Part shown: piece after piece, positions 52,694 through 61,818 of the stretch
Position numbering within the stretch: position 1 is the stretch's first letter
Layout: each line of letters opens with the position of its first letter
Assembly (NCBI RefSeq): GCF_002367995.1
Contig: NZ_AP018207.1
Location: 4,401,083 to 4,465,082, forward strand
Direction: 5' to 3'
DNA length: 64,000 bases
Origin: Calothrix brevissima NIES-22
Lineage (GTDB): Bacteria > Cyanobacteriota > Cyanobacteriia > Cyanobacteriales > Nostocaceae
Position numbers and translations under genes: made by a program
Notes under the pieces: generated by a model
The model's database searches: none
What the model was told of the DNA's origin: nothing
The model's input: the letters and a program-made list of their open reading frames with translations, nothing else

Positions 52694-54391
52694 ATGAAAT
52701 ATCGGGGTTTTGAAGTTTTGTCCGCCAAATATCTCCGTTCTGTTTTTGGCAGTAGTCCTACATCTCATCTACCATTGCGAGCCGGATTAACTACTGCATT
52801 AGTGATTGCCACTGGTTTAATCTTACCAGGTGTGGTCAATGCCGATCCCATTCCCCAGAAAGCGATGTCTACGAAGGGCTATGCCTACGCGCCAAATCTG
52901 ATAGCCCAAGTTCCCGCCACTGGAACTGTAATTTACGTGAACCCAGCCACCGGTGCAGATACAGCCGGTGGGGGAACACAAGCTGCACCTTTTAAAACTA
53001 TTACCTTTGCTCTGAGTCAAGCTCAAGCAGGGACAGTGATTCAACTCGCTGCGGGGAATTATAACCAGCAAAGTGGAGAAACTTTTCCTCTGTTAATGAA
53101 ATCAGGCGTTACACTGCGCGGTGATGAAGCCAGCAAAGGACAGACAGTCATAATTACAGGTGGCGGCTACTATACTAGCCGTACCTTTGCCAGACAGGAT
53201 ATTACAATTCTGGCGGAAAACAATACAGCGATCGCCGGTTTGACTGTCACCAACCCCAATCAACGGGGTACGGCTGTGTGGGTAGAATCCACTAATCCTT
53301 TGATTTCAAATAACACCTTTACTAAAAGCGTGCGAGAGGGAATTTTTGTCACAGGTACAGGGAATCCCAAAATTGAAAATAACATCTTTGTGCAGAATAC
53401 AGGGAATGGAATTTCCGTAACTAAATCTGCTCAAGGTGAAATTCGCAACAACTTATTTCAGGATACTGGTTTTGGAATTGCGATCGGTGGAGCTTCTACA
53501 CCTTTAGTTGTCGAAAATCAAATTATCCAAAACCAAGATGGTCTTTTTATCTCTGAAACTGCTAAACCTGTTCTCCGTAAAAATATCATTCAGAACAATA
53601 AGCGGGATGGAGTAGTAGCGACTATTAGCGCCCTTCCAGACTTGGGAACTACGGAAAATCCTGGTGGTAACCTCATCCGGAATAACACCCGTTATGATGT
53701 GCATAATGCTACAACTAGTAATAAGATAAGCGCTATTGGCAACGATATCGATCAAAAGCGCATCTTTGGTTCCGTAGAATTTGTGGCTGCTGATGTTGGT
53801 GGTGCTACCGCATTTAGTGATGTGCCCACAGGTTACTGGGCTAAGGCTTATATCGAAGCTTTATCCTCGCAAAAAATTATTGCTGGTTTTCCTGATGGTA
53901 CCTTTAAACCAAACGATCCTGTAACTCGCGCTCAATTTGCCACCATTATTAATAAAGCTTTTGCACCGCCAGCCAAACGCCCAGCCATTCAATTTAAGGA
54001 TGTCAAAAGTGATTTTTGGGCTTATGCAGCAATTCAATCTGCTTACCAAAGTCAGTTTGTTTCTGGCTATCCTGAAGGCACATTTAAACCACAGCAACAA
54101 ATTCCTAGAGTACAAGCTTTAGTAGCTTTAGCTAGCGGTCTAAATTTAACTACTGACAATCAAAATATCCTCAGCTTCTACACTGATGCTGCCCAAATTC
54201 CCAAATATGGACTGAATCAAATTGCGGCGGCAACTGCCAAGCAATTAGTGGTTAACTATCCTACAGTGAAGCAACTTAATCCTAATCGGGATGCAACCAG
54301 AGCTGAAGTTGCAGCCTTTGTTTACCAAGCACTAGTCAATGCTGGACGCGCACCAGCCATTCCATCAGCTTATTTAGTTACAGCTCAGTAA
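52694..54391 (+). CDS. DUF1565 beta-helix protein with C-terminal SLH domains
   Basis: 565 residues. A signal-like hydrophobic segment (LTTALVIATGLILPGVVNA, about 35-53) precedes a DUF1565/pectate-lyase-like right-handed beta-helix (IYVNPATGADTAGGGTQAAPFKTITFAL, split here: the G-x-D...G-P-F-K-T pattern; then repeated NNTF, ENNIF, NNLF and QNNKRDG rungs). From about residue 370 three SLH repeats follow: FSDVPTGYWAKAYIEALSSQ, FKDVKSDFWAYAAIQSAYQS and a divergent third (YTDAAQIPKYGLNQIAAATA). SLH domains bind wall polymers, so the protein should be displayed at the envelope. Ligand of the helix unknown. Confidence 0.88.
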   Translation: MKYRGFEVLSAKYLRSVFGSSPTSHLPLRAGLTTALVIATGLILPGVVNADPIPQKAMSTKGYAYAPNLIAQVPATGTVIYVNPATGADTAGGGTQAAPFKTITFALSQAQAGTVIQLAAGNYNQQSGETFPLLMKSGVTLRGDEASKGQTVIITGGGYYTSRTFARQDITILAENNTAIAGLTVTNPNQRGTAVWVESTNPLISNNTFTKSVREGIFVTGTGNPKIENNIFVQNTGNGISVTKSAQGEIRNNLFQDTGFGIAIGGASTPLVVENQIIQNQDGLFISETAKPVLRKNIIQNNKRDGVVATISALPDLGTTENPGGNLIRNNTRYDVHNATTSNKISAIGNDIDQKRIFGSVEFVAADVGGATAFSDVPTGYWAKAYIEALSSQKIIAGFPDGTFKPNDPVTRAQFATIINKAFAPPAKRPAIQFKDVKSDFWAYAAIQSAYQSQFVSGYPEGTFKPQQQIPRVQALVALASGLNLTTDNQNILSFYTDAAQIPKYGLNQIAAATAKQLVVNYPTVKQLNPNRDATRAEVAAFVYQALVNAGRAPAIPSAYLVTAQ

Positions 54392-54472
54392 GCGGTAGTT
54401 AAGCCTATTGTCCACAGATCAAAAACCGGAAATTTGAGAGGGGAATGGGCTGAAAAATTCCCAACATCAAAA

Positions 54473-54501
54473 GGGAGAGGTAAATTTAGCTTACCTCTCC
54501 C
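54473..54501. terminator. Bidirectional terminator between convergent genes
   Basis: GGGAGAGGTAA and TTACCTCTCCC are perfect 11-bp arms around ATTTAGC. Plus-strand read-out is followed by TATACTATTTT and minus-strand read-out by TTTTGATG, so it can serve both the beta-helix/SLH gene and the RTX gene. Confidence 0.75.
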
Positions 54502-54594
54502 TATACTATTTTGATCGTTCTTAAATTAGAGCATGGAATCTAATTTGAGTTGCTATCAGAAAATTCAGCCTCCAACCTCTTACCTCAAGAGGGA

Positions 54595-56619
54595 TTAGAC
54601 GAACACAAACTGAGTTGTATTGGTGAGGTTTAATTGCCCGAAAGCAGCGCCTGCGGTAACGCCTTGAACAAGAGCAATCAGATCGTCATCTGTAGTGCTG
54701 ATAGTTGAGTTTCTGTCATAAATACCTACACCTGTGAATCCTCCAGCAACCACACTATTGACTAACCGATAGTCAGCAGCTGTGCCTCTGAGCTGGATTC
54801 TATCTACCTCAGTTGCTGGTTCTCCAACAAAATCAATCAAATCAAAATCAGTAATGCGAGCAAAATCAGCATTACCAGCAGAATCATAGAGAACTGAGCC
54901 GAATATACCGCCAGTACCCAGTACGAAAGTATCTCGATCGAACAAACTACCACTGGTTAAAACATCGATTTGTCCGTCTCCACCACCATTTAAGATGTCA
55001 TTACCGGTGCCGCCAATAAGTAAGTCGTTGCCTGTGCCACCGTTAATCACATCGTTGCCAGCACCGCCATTAATGGTATCGTTGCCACCATTACCATTGA
55101 GGAGGTTATTCAGACTAGAGCCAACGATGGTTTCAGCACCTTGGCTACCTTCCACATTCTCAAAGTTGAGAATAGTTTCTGTATTTCCACCAGCAACGCT
55201 AGTTAATCCTGTTGCCAAATTGATTGTGACTGCACCAGCAAAGCTGACACCGGAGTAATCAATGGTATCGATGCCGTCGCCACCGTTGTAAACATCAAAG
55301 CTGACAAAATCATCATCAATTACGCGATCGCTACCGACTCCGCCATTTACCGTGTCTCTACCAGTACCACCGTTGAGGATGTCGTTACCTGTGTCACCGT
55401 TGAGGATATCGTTACCTGTGCCACCGTTAATCACATCGTTACCAGCACCGCCATTAATGGTATCGTTGCCACCATTACCATTGAGGAGGTTATTCAGACT
55501 AGAGCCAACGATGGTTTCAGCACCTTGGCTACCTTCCACATTCTCAAAGTTGAGAATAGTTTCTGTATTTCCACCAGCAACGCTAGTTAATCCTGTTGCC
55601 AAGTTGATTGTGACTGCACCAGCAAAAGTCACACCAGAGTAATCAATGGTATCGATGCCGTCACCACCGTTGTAAACATCAAAGCTGACAAAATCATCAT
55701 CAATTACGCGATCGCTACCGACTCCGCCATTTACCGTGTCTCTACCAGTACCACCGTTGAGGATGTCATTACCTGTACCACCGTTAATCACATCGTTACC
55801 AGCACCGCCATTAATGGTATCGTTGCCACCATTACCATTCAGGACGTTATTCGCACTGGAGCCAACGATTGTTTCAGCACCTTGGCTACCTTCCACATTC
55901 TCAAAGTTGAGAATAGTTTCTGTATTCCCGCCAGCAACGCTAGTTAATCCTGTTGCCAAGTTGATTGTGACTGCACCAGCAAAAGTCACACCAGAGTAAT
56001 CAATGGTATCAATACCATCGCCACCGTTGTAAACATCAAAGCTGACAAAATCATCATCAATTACGCGATCGCTACCGGCTCCACCGTTAACGGTATCTCT
56101 ACCAGTACCACCGTTAAGGATGTCATTACCTGTGCCACCGTTAATCACATCGTTACCAGCACCGCCATTAATGGTATCGTTGCCACCATTACCATTCAGG
56201 ACGTTATTCGCACTGGAGCCAACGATTGTTTCAGCACCTTGGCTACCTTCCACATTCTCAAAGTTGAGAATAGTTTCTGTATTTCCACCAGCAACACTAG
56301 TTAACCCTGTTGCCAAGTTGATTGTAACTGTGCCAGCAAAGCTCACACTAGAGTAATCAATGGTATCGATGCCGTCGCCACCGTTGTAAACATCGAAGCT
56401 GACAAAATCGTCATCAATTACGCGATCGCTACCGGCTCCGCCATTTACCGTATCTCTACCTGCTCCACCGTTGAGGGTGTCGTTAGTCCCAAGAGCAGTG
56501 ATAGTGTCATTACCGCCAAAGCCGTTAATGATATCAGGTCGATCTATCAATAGGGGAAATAAAGGATCAAATACACCTACCAAGTTATTGGGGTTGTTGT
56601 TACCGTTAATAGTTGCCAT
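54595..56619 (-). CDS. RTX (hemolysin-type calcium-binding) repeat protein
   Basis: From ATG 56619 (MATINGNNNPNNLVGVFDP) the protein has 674 residues, preceded by GAAGGAA. It is built of four near-identical ~119-residue modules, each with RTX nonapeptides (GGNDTINGGAGNDVINGGTG) and a spacer (VIDDDFVSFDVYNGGDGIDT, then TETILNFENVEGSQGAETIV). One module carries one extra nonapeptide (NDILNGDTG). The C-terminus (about the last 130 residues, including IRDFDLIDF-like ITDFDLIDF and YDRNSTISTTDDDLIALV) matches the calcium-binding tail common in cyanobacterial RTX proteins, likely the type I secretion signal region. It is presumably secreted and folds with Ca2+. No export genes lie adjacent. Plus-strand frames over the repeats are artefacts. 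Confidence 0.9.
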   Translation of the reverse strand: MATINGNNNPNNLVGVFDPLFPLLIDRPDIINGFGGNDTITALGTNDTLNGGAGRDTVNGGAGSDRVIDDDFVSFDVYNGGDGIDTIDYSSVSFAGTVTINLATGLTSVAGGNTETILNFENVEGSQGAETIVGSSANNVLNGNGGNDTINGGAGNDVINGGTGNDILNGGTGRDTVNGGAGSDRVIDDDFVSFDVYNGGDGIDTIDYSGVTFAGAVTINLATGLTSVAGGNTETILNFENVEGSQGAETIVGSSANNVLNGNGGNDTINGGAGNDVINGGTGNDILNGGTGRDTVNGGVGSDRVIDDDFVSFDVYNGGDGIDTIDYSGVTFAGAVTINLATGLTSVAGGNTETILNFENVEGSQGAETIVGSSLNNLLNGNGGNDTINGGAGNDVINGGTGNDILNGDTGNDILNGGTGRDTVNGGVGSDRVIDDDFVSFDVYNGGDGIDTIDYSGVSFAGAVTINLATGLTSVAGGNTETILNFENVEGSQGAETIVGSSLNNLLNGNGGNDTINGGAGNDVINGGTGNDLLIGGTGNDILNGGGDGQIDVLTSGSLFDRDTFVLGTGGIFGSVLYDSAGNADFARITDFDLIDFVGEPATEVDRIQLRGTAADYRLVNSVVAGGFTGVGIYDRNSTISTTDDDLIALVQGVTAGAAFGQLNLTNTTQFVFV
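55000..56470 (-). repeat. Four tandem ~357/384-bp RTX modules
   Basis: Equivalent positions recur at about 55052, 55436, 55795 and 56152. Spacings are 384, 359 and 357 bp within reading error; the longer module has one additional 27-bp nonapeptide-coding unit. The modules are nearly identical, with mainly silent changes. Confidence 0.85.
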
Positions 56620-56806
56620 AATGAGTATTTCCTTCAATGAAAGGATAAATACACTAACTCGTTACTTGCTGATGAAGAAACAAGGTGTATGTCTGAGAAG
56701 GTTTAACTTTCAGTGTTTTTACTCTATTAGGCAAGACAGTAGTATGTGTAGTACCCCGAAGGGTACCTTTTTTTCAAAGCCAGGAGAGTTCAATATTCAT
56801 ACAATA

Positions 56807-56848
56807 TTAAAGCGCCAAGATTAACAATTTGTTACCTTGGCGCTTTAA
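56807..56848. repeat. Perfect 13-bp inverted repeat TTAAAGCGCCAAG / CTTGGCGCTTTAA
   Basis: Arms 56807-56819 and 56836-56848 are exact complements with a 16-nt loop, followed by AAATTAC. It lies in the 56620-57112 gap between two minus-strand genes. It may terminate transcription from the DUF3493 gene (minus strand: the outside base run is TTAATATT). The rest of the gap is very AT-rich and shows no coding frame. Confidence 0.6.
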
Positions 56849-57112
56849 AAATTACTAATTTTATTAAACTAGGGTCTCGTAATTTAACTGACCCTTATTT
56901 ATGGATTTATATTCAGGGTCTTTATATGGGCTGACCCCGTTTGAACAATTTTCAGTTTCTCAGAAATTTTTTTAATTTCAGTTTTTCTAAGATTTTTTTT
57001 ATGTTTTCTGTCTTTAGGTTTCTAAATTTGAATAAAAGTTAAGTAATTTAAAGACTATAAACATATATAAAGTAAAAGCAGTTGCAAATTAATTGCTTAA
57101 CTTTGACTTAAT

Positions 57113-57382
57113 TTATGAACGTTTTTGTCTATTTTCTTCCCAGCGCCAAAGGAAGATCATCAAAGCGACAATTCCTATCTGCAACAAGAAATTAGGTAAT
57201 CCACTTTCAACATCTTTTCCCGCTAGCAGTTGGAAAAAAAGGATGAATGCGCCAATAAAACCAGAAGCACCAAAAGCAACATAGATAAATTTTCGTAAGC
57301 CACTATAAGGAGCAGCTATTTCTGCTTTCAGGCGAGCATATTGTTCCGGATTTAGGCGACTTTTTGGATTTTGTTCTACCAT
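57113..57382 (-). CDS. DUF3493 family membrane protein
   Basis: 89 residues. The start MVEQNPKSRLNPEQYARLKA and APYSGLRKFIYVAFGASGFIGAFI (split: basic pre-helix then first membrane helix) match DUF3493, a family shared by cyanobacteria and plants (the plant relative LPA3 affects photosystem II accumulation). A second helix (LLQIGIVALMIFLWRW) precedes a basic tail. ATG 57382 lies 35 bp from the divergent tRNA-Thr gene, so the two promoters overlap. The role here is inferred only from the family. Confidence 0.85.
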   Translation of the reverse strand: MVEQNPKSRLNPEQYARLKAEIAAPYSGLRKFIYVAFGASGFIGAFILFFQLLAGKDVESGLPNFLLQIGIVALMIFLWRWEENRQKRS

Positions 57383-57397
57383 GAGTACAAACTATGC

Positions 57398-57403
57398 TAT
57401 AAT
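57398..57403 (+). promoter_or_regulatory. -10 box of the tRNA-Thr promoter
   Basis: TATAAT at 57398-57403, 14 bp before the mature tRNA 5' end. A poor -35 (TTCTAC, 57374-57379) lies 18 bp upstream, inside the start of the divergent DUF3493 gene. Confidence 0.55.
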
Positions 57404-57417
57404 TACCGATTGTGTAC

Positions 57418-57489
57418 GCCGATGTGGCTCAGTGGTAGAGCAGCTGATTCGTAATCAGCAGGCCACGGGTTCAAATCCCGTCATCGGCT
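57418..57489 (+). tRNA. trnT: tRNA-Thr(CGU)
   Basis: Full cloverleaf: acceptor GCCGATG/CATCGGC with discriminator T, D arm GCTC-AGTGGTAGA-GCAG (an irregular pairing typical of D arms), anticodon arm CTGAT-TCGTAAT-closing with ATCAG overlap and anticodon CGT, and T arm ACGGG-TTCAAAT-CCCGT. CCA is not encoded. Anticodon CGU reads ACG (Thr). Confidence 0.93.
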
Positions 57490-57968
57490 TTTATTGAGTT
57501 TTTCTCTATACTAGTATCCACTAAAATGAATTTTCATTAAAAATCCGGCAGCAGGCAGACGGCAGGAGAAAAGAGATATTTTCATCCTTGGTTGTGCCAA
57601 AGCCTGGCGTAAATGGCTAGTTTGATCATGGAGACGCTTAGGCTAAAGAAGAGAAATTTCATGGCAAAGTTTGCAAGATTTTCTCATGATTAGCTGATGA
57701 GGAAATTGTTTAACTAAACTAAAAAAGGTGAATATGGCATCTTACTAGCGTTTGATGCATTTATGCTGGTTAGTTTTCCTCAGATGGGAGCATCGAAATT
57801 TTTGCGTACAATCTCCTCGGAAATAGCAAAGCCAGATAAGCGAAAGGCTCAAATAGCTTAACGCAATTTATGAGGCTTCATTTTTGTAGCGATCGCCTAA
57901 TATTCGAGATTGCCAAAACGGCATATTCCTAAATTATTTAACTAAAACTTTAAAAAATTGCTATTTAG
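57490..57968. other. Intergenic stretch without recognised genes
   Basis: A GGCAGGCAGACGGCAGG repeat lies near 57548. GATTTTCTCATGATTAGCT at about 57678 is a relative of the repeat pair at 62.2 kb. A HIP1 site occurs at about 57889. No coding frame is supported. Confidence 0.6.
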
Positions 57969-58208
57969 CTATAGAATATCTTTATTCCCAATTTGCAGTT
58001 GTTTTTTACTGCGTTTTAGTTCTTTCCACAGCAATTTGATTTGCTTATAAGCTTCTGCAGGCGGAATTTTTCCCCCAGTTTCCAGATTACAGATATAGCT
58101 TATGCGTTGGCTAAATTCTTGTAAATTTGCATTGAAAACTAGGTTTTCGGGCTGGACTTGACCGTAGTAGCGACTACGCGGGTAGAGAAAATCATCTTTA
58201 CTAGCCAA
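57969..58208 (-). CDS. Small conserved cyanobacterial protein (DUF7219-like)
   Basis: 79 residues: MASKDDFLYPRSRYYGQVQP, ENLVFNANLQEFSQRISYI, CNLETGGKIPPAEAYKQIKL and a helical end LWKELKRSKKQL. This matches, from memory, a small family found widely in cyanobacteria (annotated DUF7219). It is soluble and mostly helical with no catalytic motif. AGGAGAAAAC precedes ATG 58208. Function unknown. Confidence 0.75.
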   Translation of the reverse strand: MASKDDFLYPRSRYYGQVQPENLVFNANLQEFSQRISYICNLETGGKIPPAEAYKQIKLLWKELKRSKKQLQIGNKDIL

Positions 58209-58353
58209 TTATGTTTTCTCCTAGTTGGTTAACTCAGATTTTTCTTCACAGTCCAAAATACACCTAAAGGAATTGTTAAATTTTTCTATGCAACTTTTTG
58301 TAATATTTGTATTCCTCAATATTCGGTGCCAACTTTTGCCAGCATTTATAAAA

Positions 58354-58486
58354 ACAGTAGGACTAACGTGTCTCAACTCCAGAGGTTGTATAAAATAAAG
58401 GTTTTGATTTTTCTAAGCGCAAATACTTAGCCTTCAAAATCCTTAAGGAAAAACAGTTGTCAAACAAAATTCGTTAGCCCTACTGT
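58354..58486. repeat. MITE-like element with 15-bp terminal inverted repeats
   Basis: ACAGTAGGACTAACG at the left end and CGTTAGCCCTACTGT at the right end are complementary at 14 of 15 positions. The 133-bp interior is AT-rich and non-coding. It lies within the 58209-58904 gap, which otherwise shows no gene. Size and termini fit a miniature transposable element; only one copy is in this window, so mobility is unproven. Confidence 0.65.
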
Positions 58487-58904
58487 AAACTGACGTACTC
58501 AATATAAAGTTATGCCTTTTCAACGACCATTTTTACTATGGGAAAAAATCATATAAAATCAGATCTTTGCAATTAGACAAATAATTCCGTGAAATTAAGG
58601 AAACCAATATTGGTATTAAATAAAAATAAATCGCAGAAAATTATGCGTAGATTACTCTTTACACCTTTAATTTATTCATGGTTGAGTAGATGGTGAGACT
58701 ATTTTCTATACACAAATTTTCTCTAGACAAAATATTAAAATAACCTTCATTACGGTAAATACGAATAAAATCGGCGCAATTCGCGTTATTTATTACCAAT
58801 TATTGATGGCTAGCAGTTTGGTATCCTCACAGATAAGGCGTTGTTTCCTTCCCTATCTGTAGAAGATATTCAGAAGATATTAGCTTTTAGCTCCCGATTG
58901 ACAA

Positions 58905-59948
58905 TCAATCAAATTCAGTGAGACAAAAAGCTGTGAGTAACTCTATACAATTAGCGATCGCGCCTAGATGGGCAATTTCATAACCATGTGTATTGTGTGT
59001 GGGAAATGCTAAACAAGCAGCACGACCCACATGTCCGAATTTCATTGCAATCGATGCATCGCTGCCAAATTGACTTAAAATTGCTAGCTGTACTGGTATA
59101 TTACGCTGTTTAGCACAGTGGCGCAGTTGCCCATTCAATATTTCATCATACATGCCATAGGCATCTTGAGACAAGATTACCGGACTTTTTCCCTCTTTAA
59201 TCGGATATTCGCTGGATAAGGGGCAAATCTCTAAGGCAATCAAAGCATCCAACACCTGATTTTGGGTGAAAAATAAAGCGCCAATTGCACCCACTTCTTC
59301 TTTAGCTGAGGCTACCAAATAAACATCGACTGGTGGCTGTTTGACTTGTTGCGCCAGAGCCAGGAGAATTGCCACTGAGGCTTTGTTATCTAAAGTGTAA
59401 CTAGCAATATAATCCTTGAGCCTTATTGGGTGCTTGCGATGCTTACCAATCACCATTCTCGTTCCTGGACGGATACCTGCTGTGGCTAACTCTTCTGTTG
59501 TGAGTTTTGTTTCAATCCAGGCGTTTTCCCACTTCACAGCAGTATCTTCTTGCTGGACTTTTTGGGGTGATTCATGGGATACATGACGGGAGCCAAAACT
59601 GAGAATACCGCTAATAGTTTGGTTATCTCCTAATAAATCAACCACACCCTCACCGTAAATCCACGGATAAGAACCGCCCAGTTTGCGGACTTCCACCCGA
59701 CCCTCATCGCCAATATTTTTAACGATACCGCCAATTTCATCTTTATGGGCAGTGATGGCAATAGCTCTGTCAGAATTTTTACCAGGAATCTTGGCAATGA
59801 TATTATCACCGCGATCGCTCCAAACCTCCACACCCAGACTAGCAAATTGCTGAAGTAAAAATTGGTTAATTTCTGTTTCCACACCACTAGGGGAATGGTG
59901 CATGACTAATTCTGCAATTATTTGAAATAATTGCTCGTAATCCCACAT
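58905..59948 (-). CDS. M42-family metallopeptidase (glutamyl aminopeptidase/endoglucanase-like)
   Basis: 347 residues. M42 aminopeptidases form large tetrahedral cytosolic complexes that degrade short peptides with two metal ions. Ligand motifs: AITAHKDEIGGIVKNI (His and Asp, about residue 66), SYTLDNKASVAILLAL (bridging Asp), SAKEEVGAIGA (catalytic Glu pair), ALEICPL (acidic ligand, here Glu) and FPTHNTHGYEIAHLGAI (final His). N-terminal SPSGVETEINQFLL is typical. The gene is divergent from the class II aldolase gene with 69 bp between starts. Normal length. Confidence 0.88.
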   Translation of the reverse strand: MWDYEQLFQIIAELVMHHSPSGVETEINQFLLQQFASLGVEVWSDRGDNIIAKIPGKNSDRAIAITAHKDEIGGIVKNIGDEGRVEVRKLGGSYPWIYGEGVVDLLGDNQTISGILSFGSRHVSHESPQKVQQEDTAVKWENAWIETKLTTEELATAGIRPGTRMVIGKHRKHPIRLKDYIASYTLDNKASVAILLALAQQVKQPPVDVYLVASAKEEVGAIGALFFTQNQVLDALIALEICPLSSEYPIKEGKSPVILSQDAYGMYDEILNGQLRHCAKQRNIPVQLAILSQFGSDASIAMKFGHVGRAACLAFPTHNTHGYEIAHLGAIANCIELLTAFCLTEFD

Positions 59949-60017
59949 AGAGATAGATTTTAAGTTAACAATTAAGTATAAATATTTTTACCTAAAATCA
60001 TCTATTCAGGGAGCAAG

Positions 60018-60794
60018 ATGCAAGCTATATCTAGAGCTAAACCAAACTTTTTTCAACAACCAACCTTTGCTTCTGTTAAAGAAGAACGCCTACATCGTCA
60101 GCAACGCCTAGCCGCAGCTTTCCGGCTATTTGCGCGATTTGGATTTGATGAAGGTATTGCAGGTCATATTACAGTCCGCGATCCAGAACATCCCGATCAA
60201 TTTTGGGTCAATCCTTTAGGAAAGCACTTCGGTTTAATTCGCGTCAGTGACCTAATTTTAGTCAATCAGCAAGGTGAAGTCATCGCAGGCGATCGCCCAG
60301 TCAATACAGCCGCCTTTGCGATTCATTCTCAAATACATGCAGCTCGTCCTGATGTAGTCGCAGCAGCTCACGCCCATTCTATCTATGGTAAAAGTTGGGC
60401 TAGCCTGGGTCGTCTGCTTGACCCCCTCACCCAAGATGCTTGTGCTTTCTATCAAGACCATAGCCTGTTTGATGACTATACAGGTGTAGTTTTAGAGGTC
60501 GCTGAAGGTAAACGCATCGCCCAAACATTAGGAAAAAACAAAGCCATAATTCTTAAGAATCATGGCTTGTTAACAGTTGGTCATTCCGTTGATGAAGCTG
60601 CTTGGTGGTTTATCACAATGGAGCGCTCTTGTCAAGCTCAACTCCTAGCCCAAGCGGCTGGTCAACCGCAATTAATCAAACCAGAATCTGCCACTATTGC
60701 CCATCAGCAAGTAGGAGGGCATGATTTAGGTTGGTTTAGCTTTCAACCTTTATATGAGTTGATAGTCCACCAGGAACCCGACCTACTATCGTAA
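60018..60794 (+). CDS. Class II aldolase/adducin family protein
   Basis: 258 residues. Zinc-dependent class II aldolase fold: FGFDEGIAGHITVRDPEHP (active-site loop), FWVNPLGKHFGLI, and the Zn-binding AAAHAHSIYGKSWAS (HxH), with the third His in LKNHGLLTVG. The catalytic Glu of fuculose aldolase-type enzymes is not certain here. Likely substrate a phosphorylated sugar or related compound, but many family members act on other substrates. GGGAGCAAG precedes ATG 60018. Its last 59 bp overlap the convergent GDSL gene. Confidence 0.87.
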   Translation: MQAISRAKPNFFQQPTFASVKEERLHRQQRLAAAFRLFARFGFDEGIAGHITVRDPEHPDQFWVNPLGKHFGLIRVSDLILVNQQGEVIAGDRPVNTAAFAIHSQIHAARPDVVAAAHAHSIYGKSWASLGRLLDPLTQDACAFYQDHSLFDDYTGVVLEVAEGKRIAQTLGKNKAIILKNHGLLTVGHSVDEAAWWFITMERSCQAQLLAQAAGQPQLIKPESATIAHQQVGGHDLGWFSFQPLYELIVHQEPDLLS

Positions 60795-61818
60795 GCTGTG
60801 GCTGTTTGCGTTTGCGTCTGATTGCAGCTGCTGTACCCCAAGCTGCTATAGCCAATGTCCCCAAAGCTGGAGAAGGTTCGGGGACTGACTTCGCCTCTAG
60901 AGCATTTAGTGCTGTGGTTGCAATTAACTTATGAGTAGCGGCTGTTGGGTGATACTCATCCCAAAATAAATACTCGTCGGGATTAGAACAGGTGATGGAA
61001 GTTGTAGGACTAGTGAAGGTGAGACAAGCATCACTAATATTCTTGATGCCTAGTTTATCTTTATTGGCGATCGTCTGCTCAAATAAAGAATAAGCATCAA
61101 CATAAACAATATTGAGATCCGGTTTTTGGCTCAAAATATTCAGCGTTTGTTCTAAAGCTGAGTTAAAACTTTTGGTTGCTAGGCTAAGTTTTTCAGGATC
61201 TCGACCACCGATTTTAGCTGCTGGTAGTTTTCCTAAATCTGGTAAATTAAACACCATCAAATTTTTAACACCAACTGTATCACTTGCCAGAACATTCAAC
61301 GCTTGTGATACATATTGGGCTGGGGTAATAAAGTCTGTCTCATCAAGAAACAGAAAATCATTCGCCCCAGCCCAGAAAGTATAAAGTGCATTTGGGTTAG
61401 CCTTCTGGTTGCTGTTTTTTAAAGAATCTGCATAGCCCAGGACTTGTGCCAGTACTCCAGGTAAGGGTAAATCGGGACGGACAGCATTACCCAAACCAGT
61501 AGAAGCACCTCCAAAAGCGAAGTTGATACCTTCTGTAGGATTAACAGGATTAGTAACTAAAGTCGGATGTAAATTTAGTTCATCTCCAAGATCTTCCACC
61601 CATAGAGGCCCATTGGAAAAACGCCCATCTGCATAATTTGCAATTGGTGGGCCTGGAGGGTATGTTTGCCCCGATGCATTATATGTGTTACGACGATCGG
61701 AGAGACTATCACCAAATACGTAAAGCTGATTAAATGTGCTGATACTTGCAGCATTTGCCTTGATTGGCAACATCAAAGGTAAGAGAAAAAATCCTGCCTG
61801 AATAAATTGTTTTTTCAT
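60736..61818 (-). CDS. SGNH/GDSL esterase with PEP-CTERM-like anchor
   Basis: From ATG 61818 (MKKQFIQAGFFLLPLMLPI) the protein has 360 residues. Signal peptide, then GDSL block I LYVFGDSLSDRRN (nucleophile Ser), block III-like FWAGANDFLF (Asn) and block V DEYHPTAATH (Asp-His). This is the plant-type SGNH lipase/esterase family. Near the C-terminus VPEPSPALGTLAIAAWGTAA and RRKRKQ form a PEP-CTERM sorting signal (PEP motif, membrane helix, basic cluster), normally at the extreme end; here about 22 extra residues follow, encoded over the 3' end of the aldolase gene. The frame upstream of 61818 is unlike protein and is rejected. Exported, probably exosortase-processed. Confidence 0.85.
   Translation of the reverse strand: MKKQFIQAGFFLLPLMLPIKANAASISTFNQLYVFGDSLSDRRNTYNASGQTYPPGPPIANYADGRFSNGPLWVEDLGDELNLHPTLVTNPVNPTEGINFAFGGASTGLGNAVRPDLPLPGVLAQVLGYADSLKNSNQKANPNALYTFWAGANDFLFLDETDFITPAQYVSQALNVLASDTVGVKNLMVFNLPDLGKLPAAKIGGRDPEKLSLATKSFNSALEQTLNILSQKPDLNIVYVDAYSLFEQTIANKDKLGIKNISDACLTFTSPTTSITCSNPDEYLFWDEYHPTAATHKLIATTALNALEAKSVPEPSPALGTLAIAAWGTAAAIRRKRKQPQLTIVGRVPGGLSTHIKVES

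Noticed and set aside
54995-56356. Four plus-strand open frames (78-96 residues) of MSLPVPP type
   Set aside because: They recur once per RTX module and are the antisense shadow of the repeated RTX gene, which has a full-length minus-strand frame, start and ribosome-binding site.
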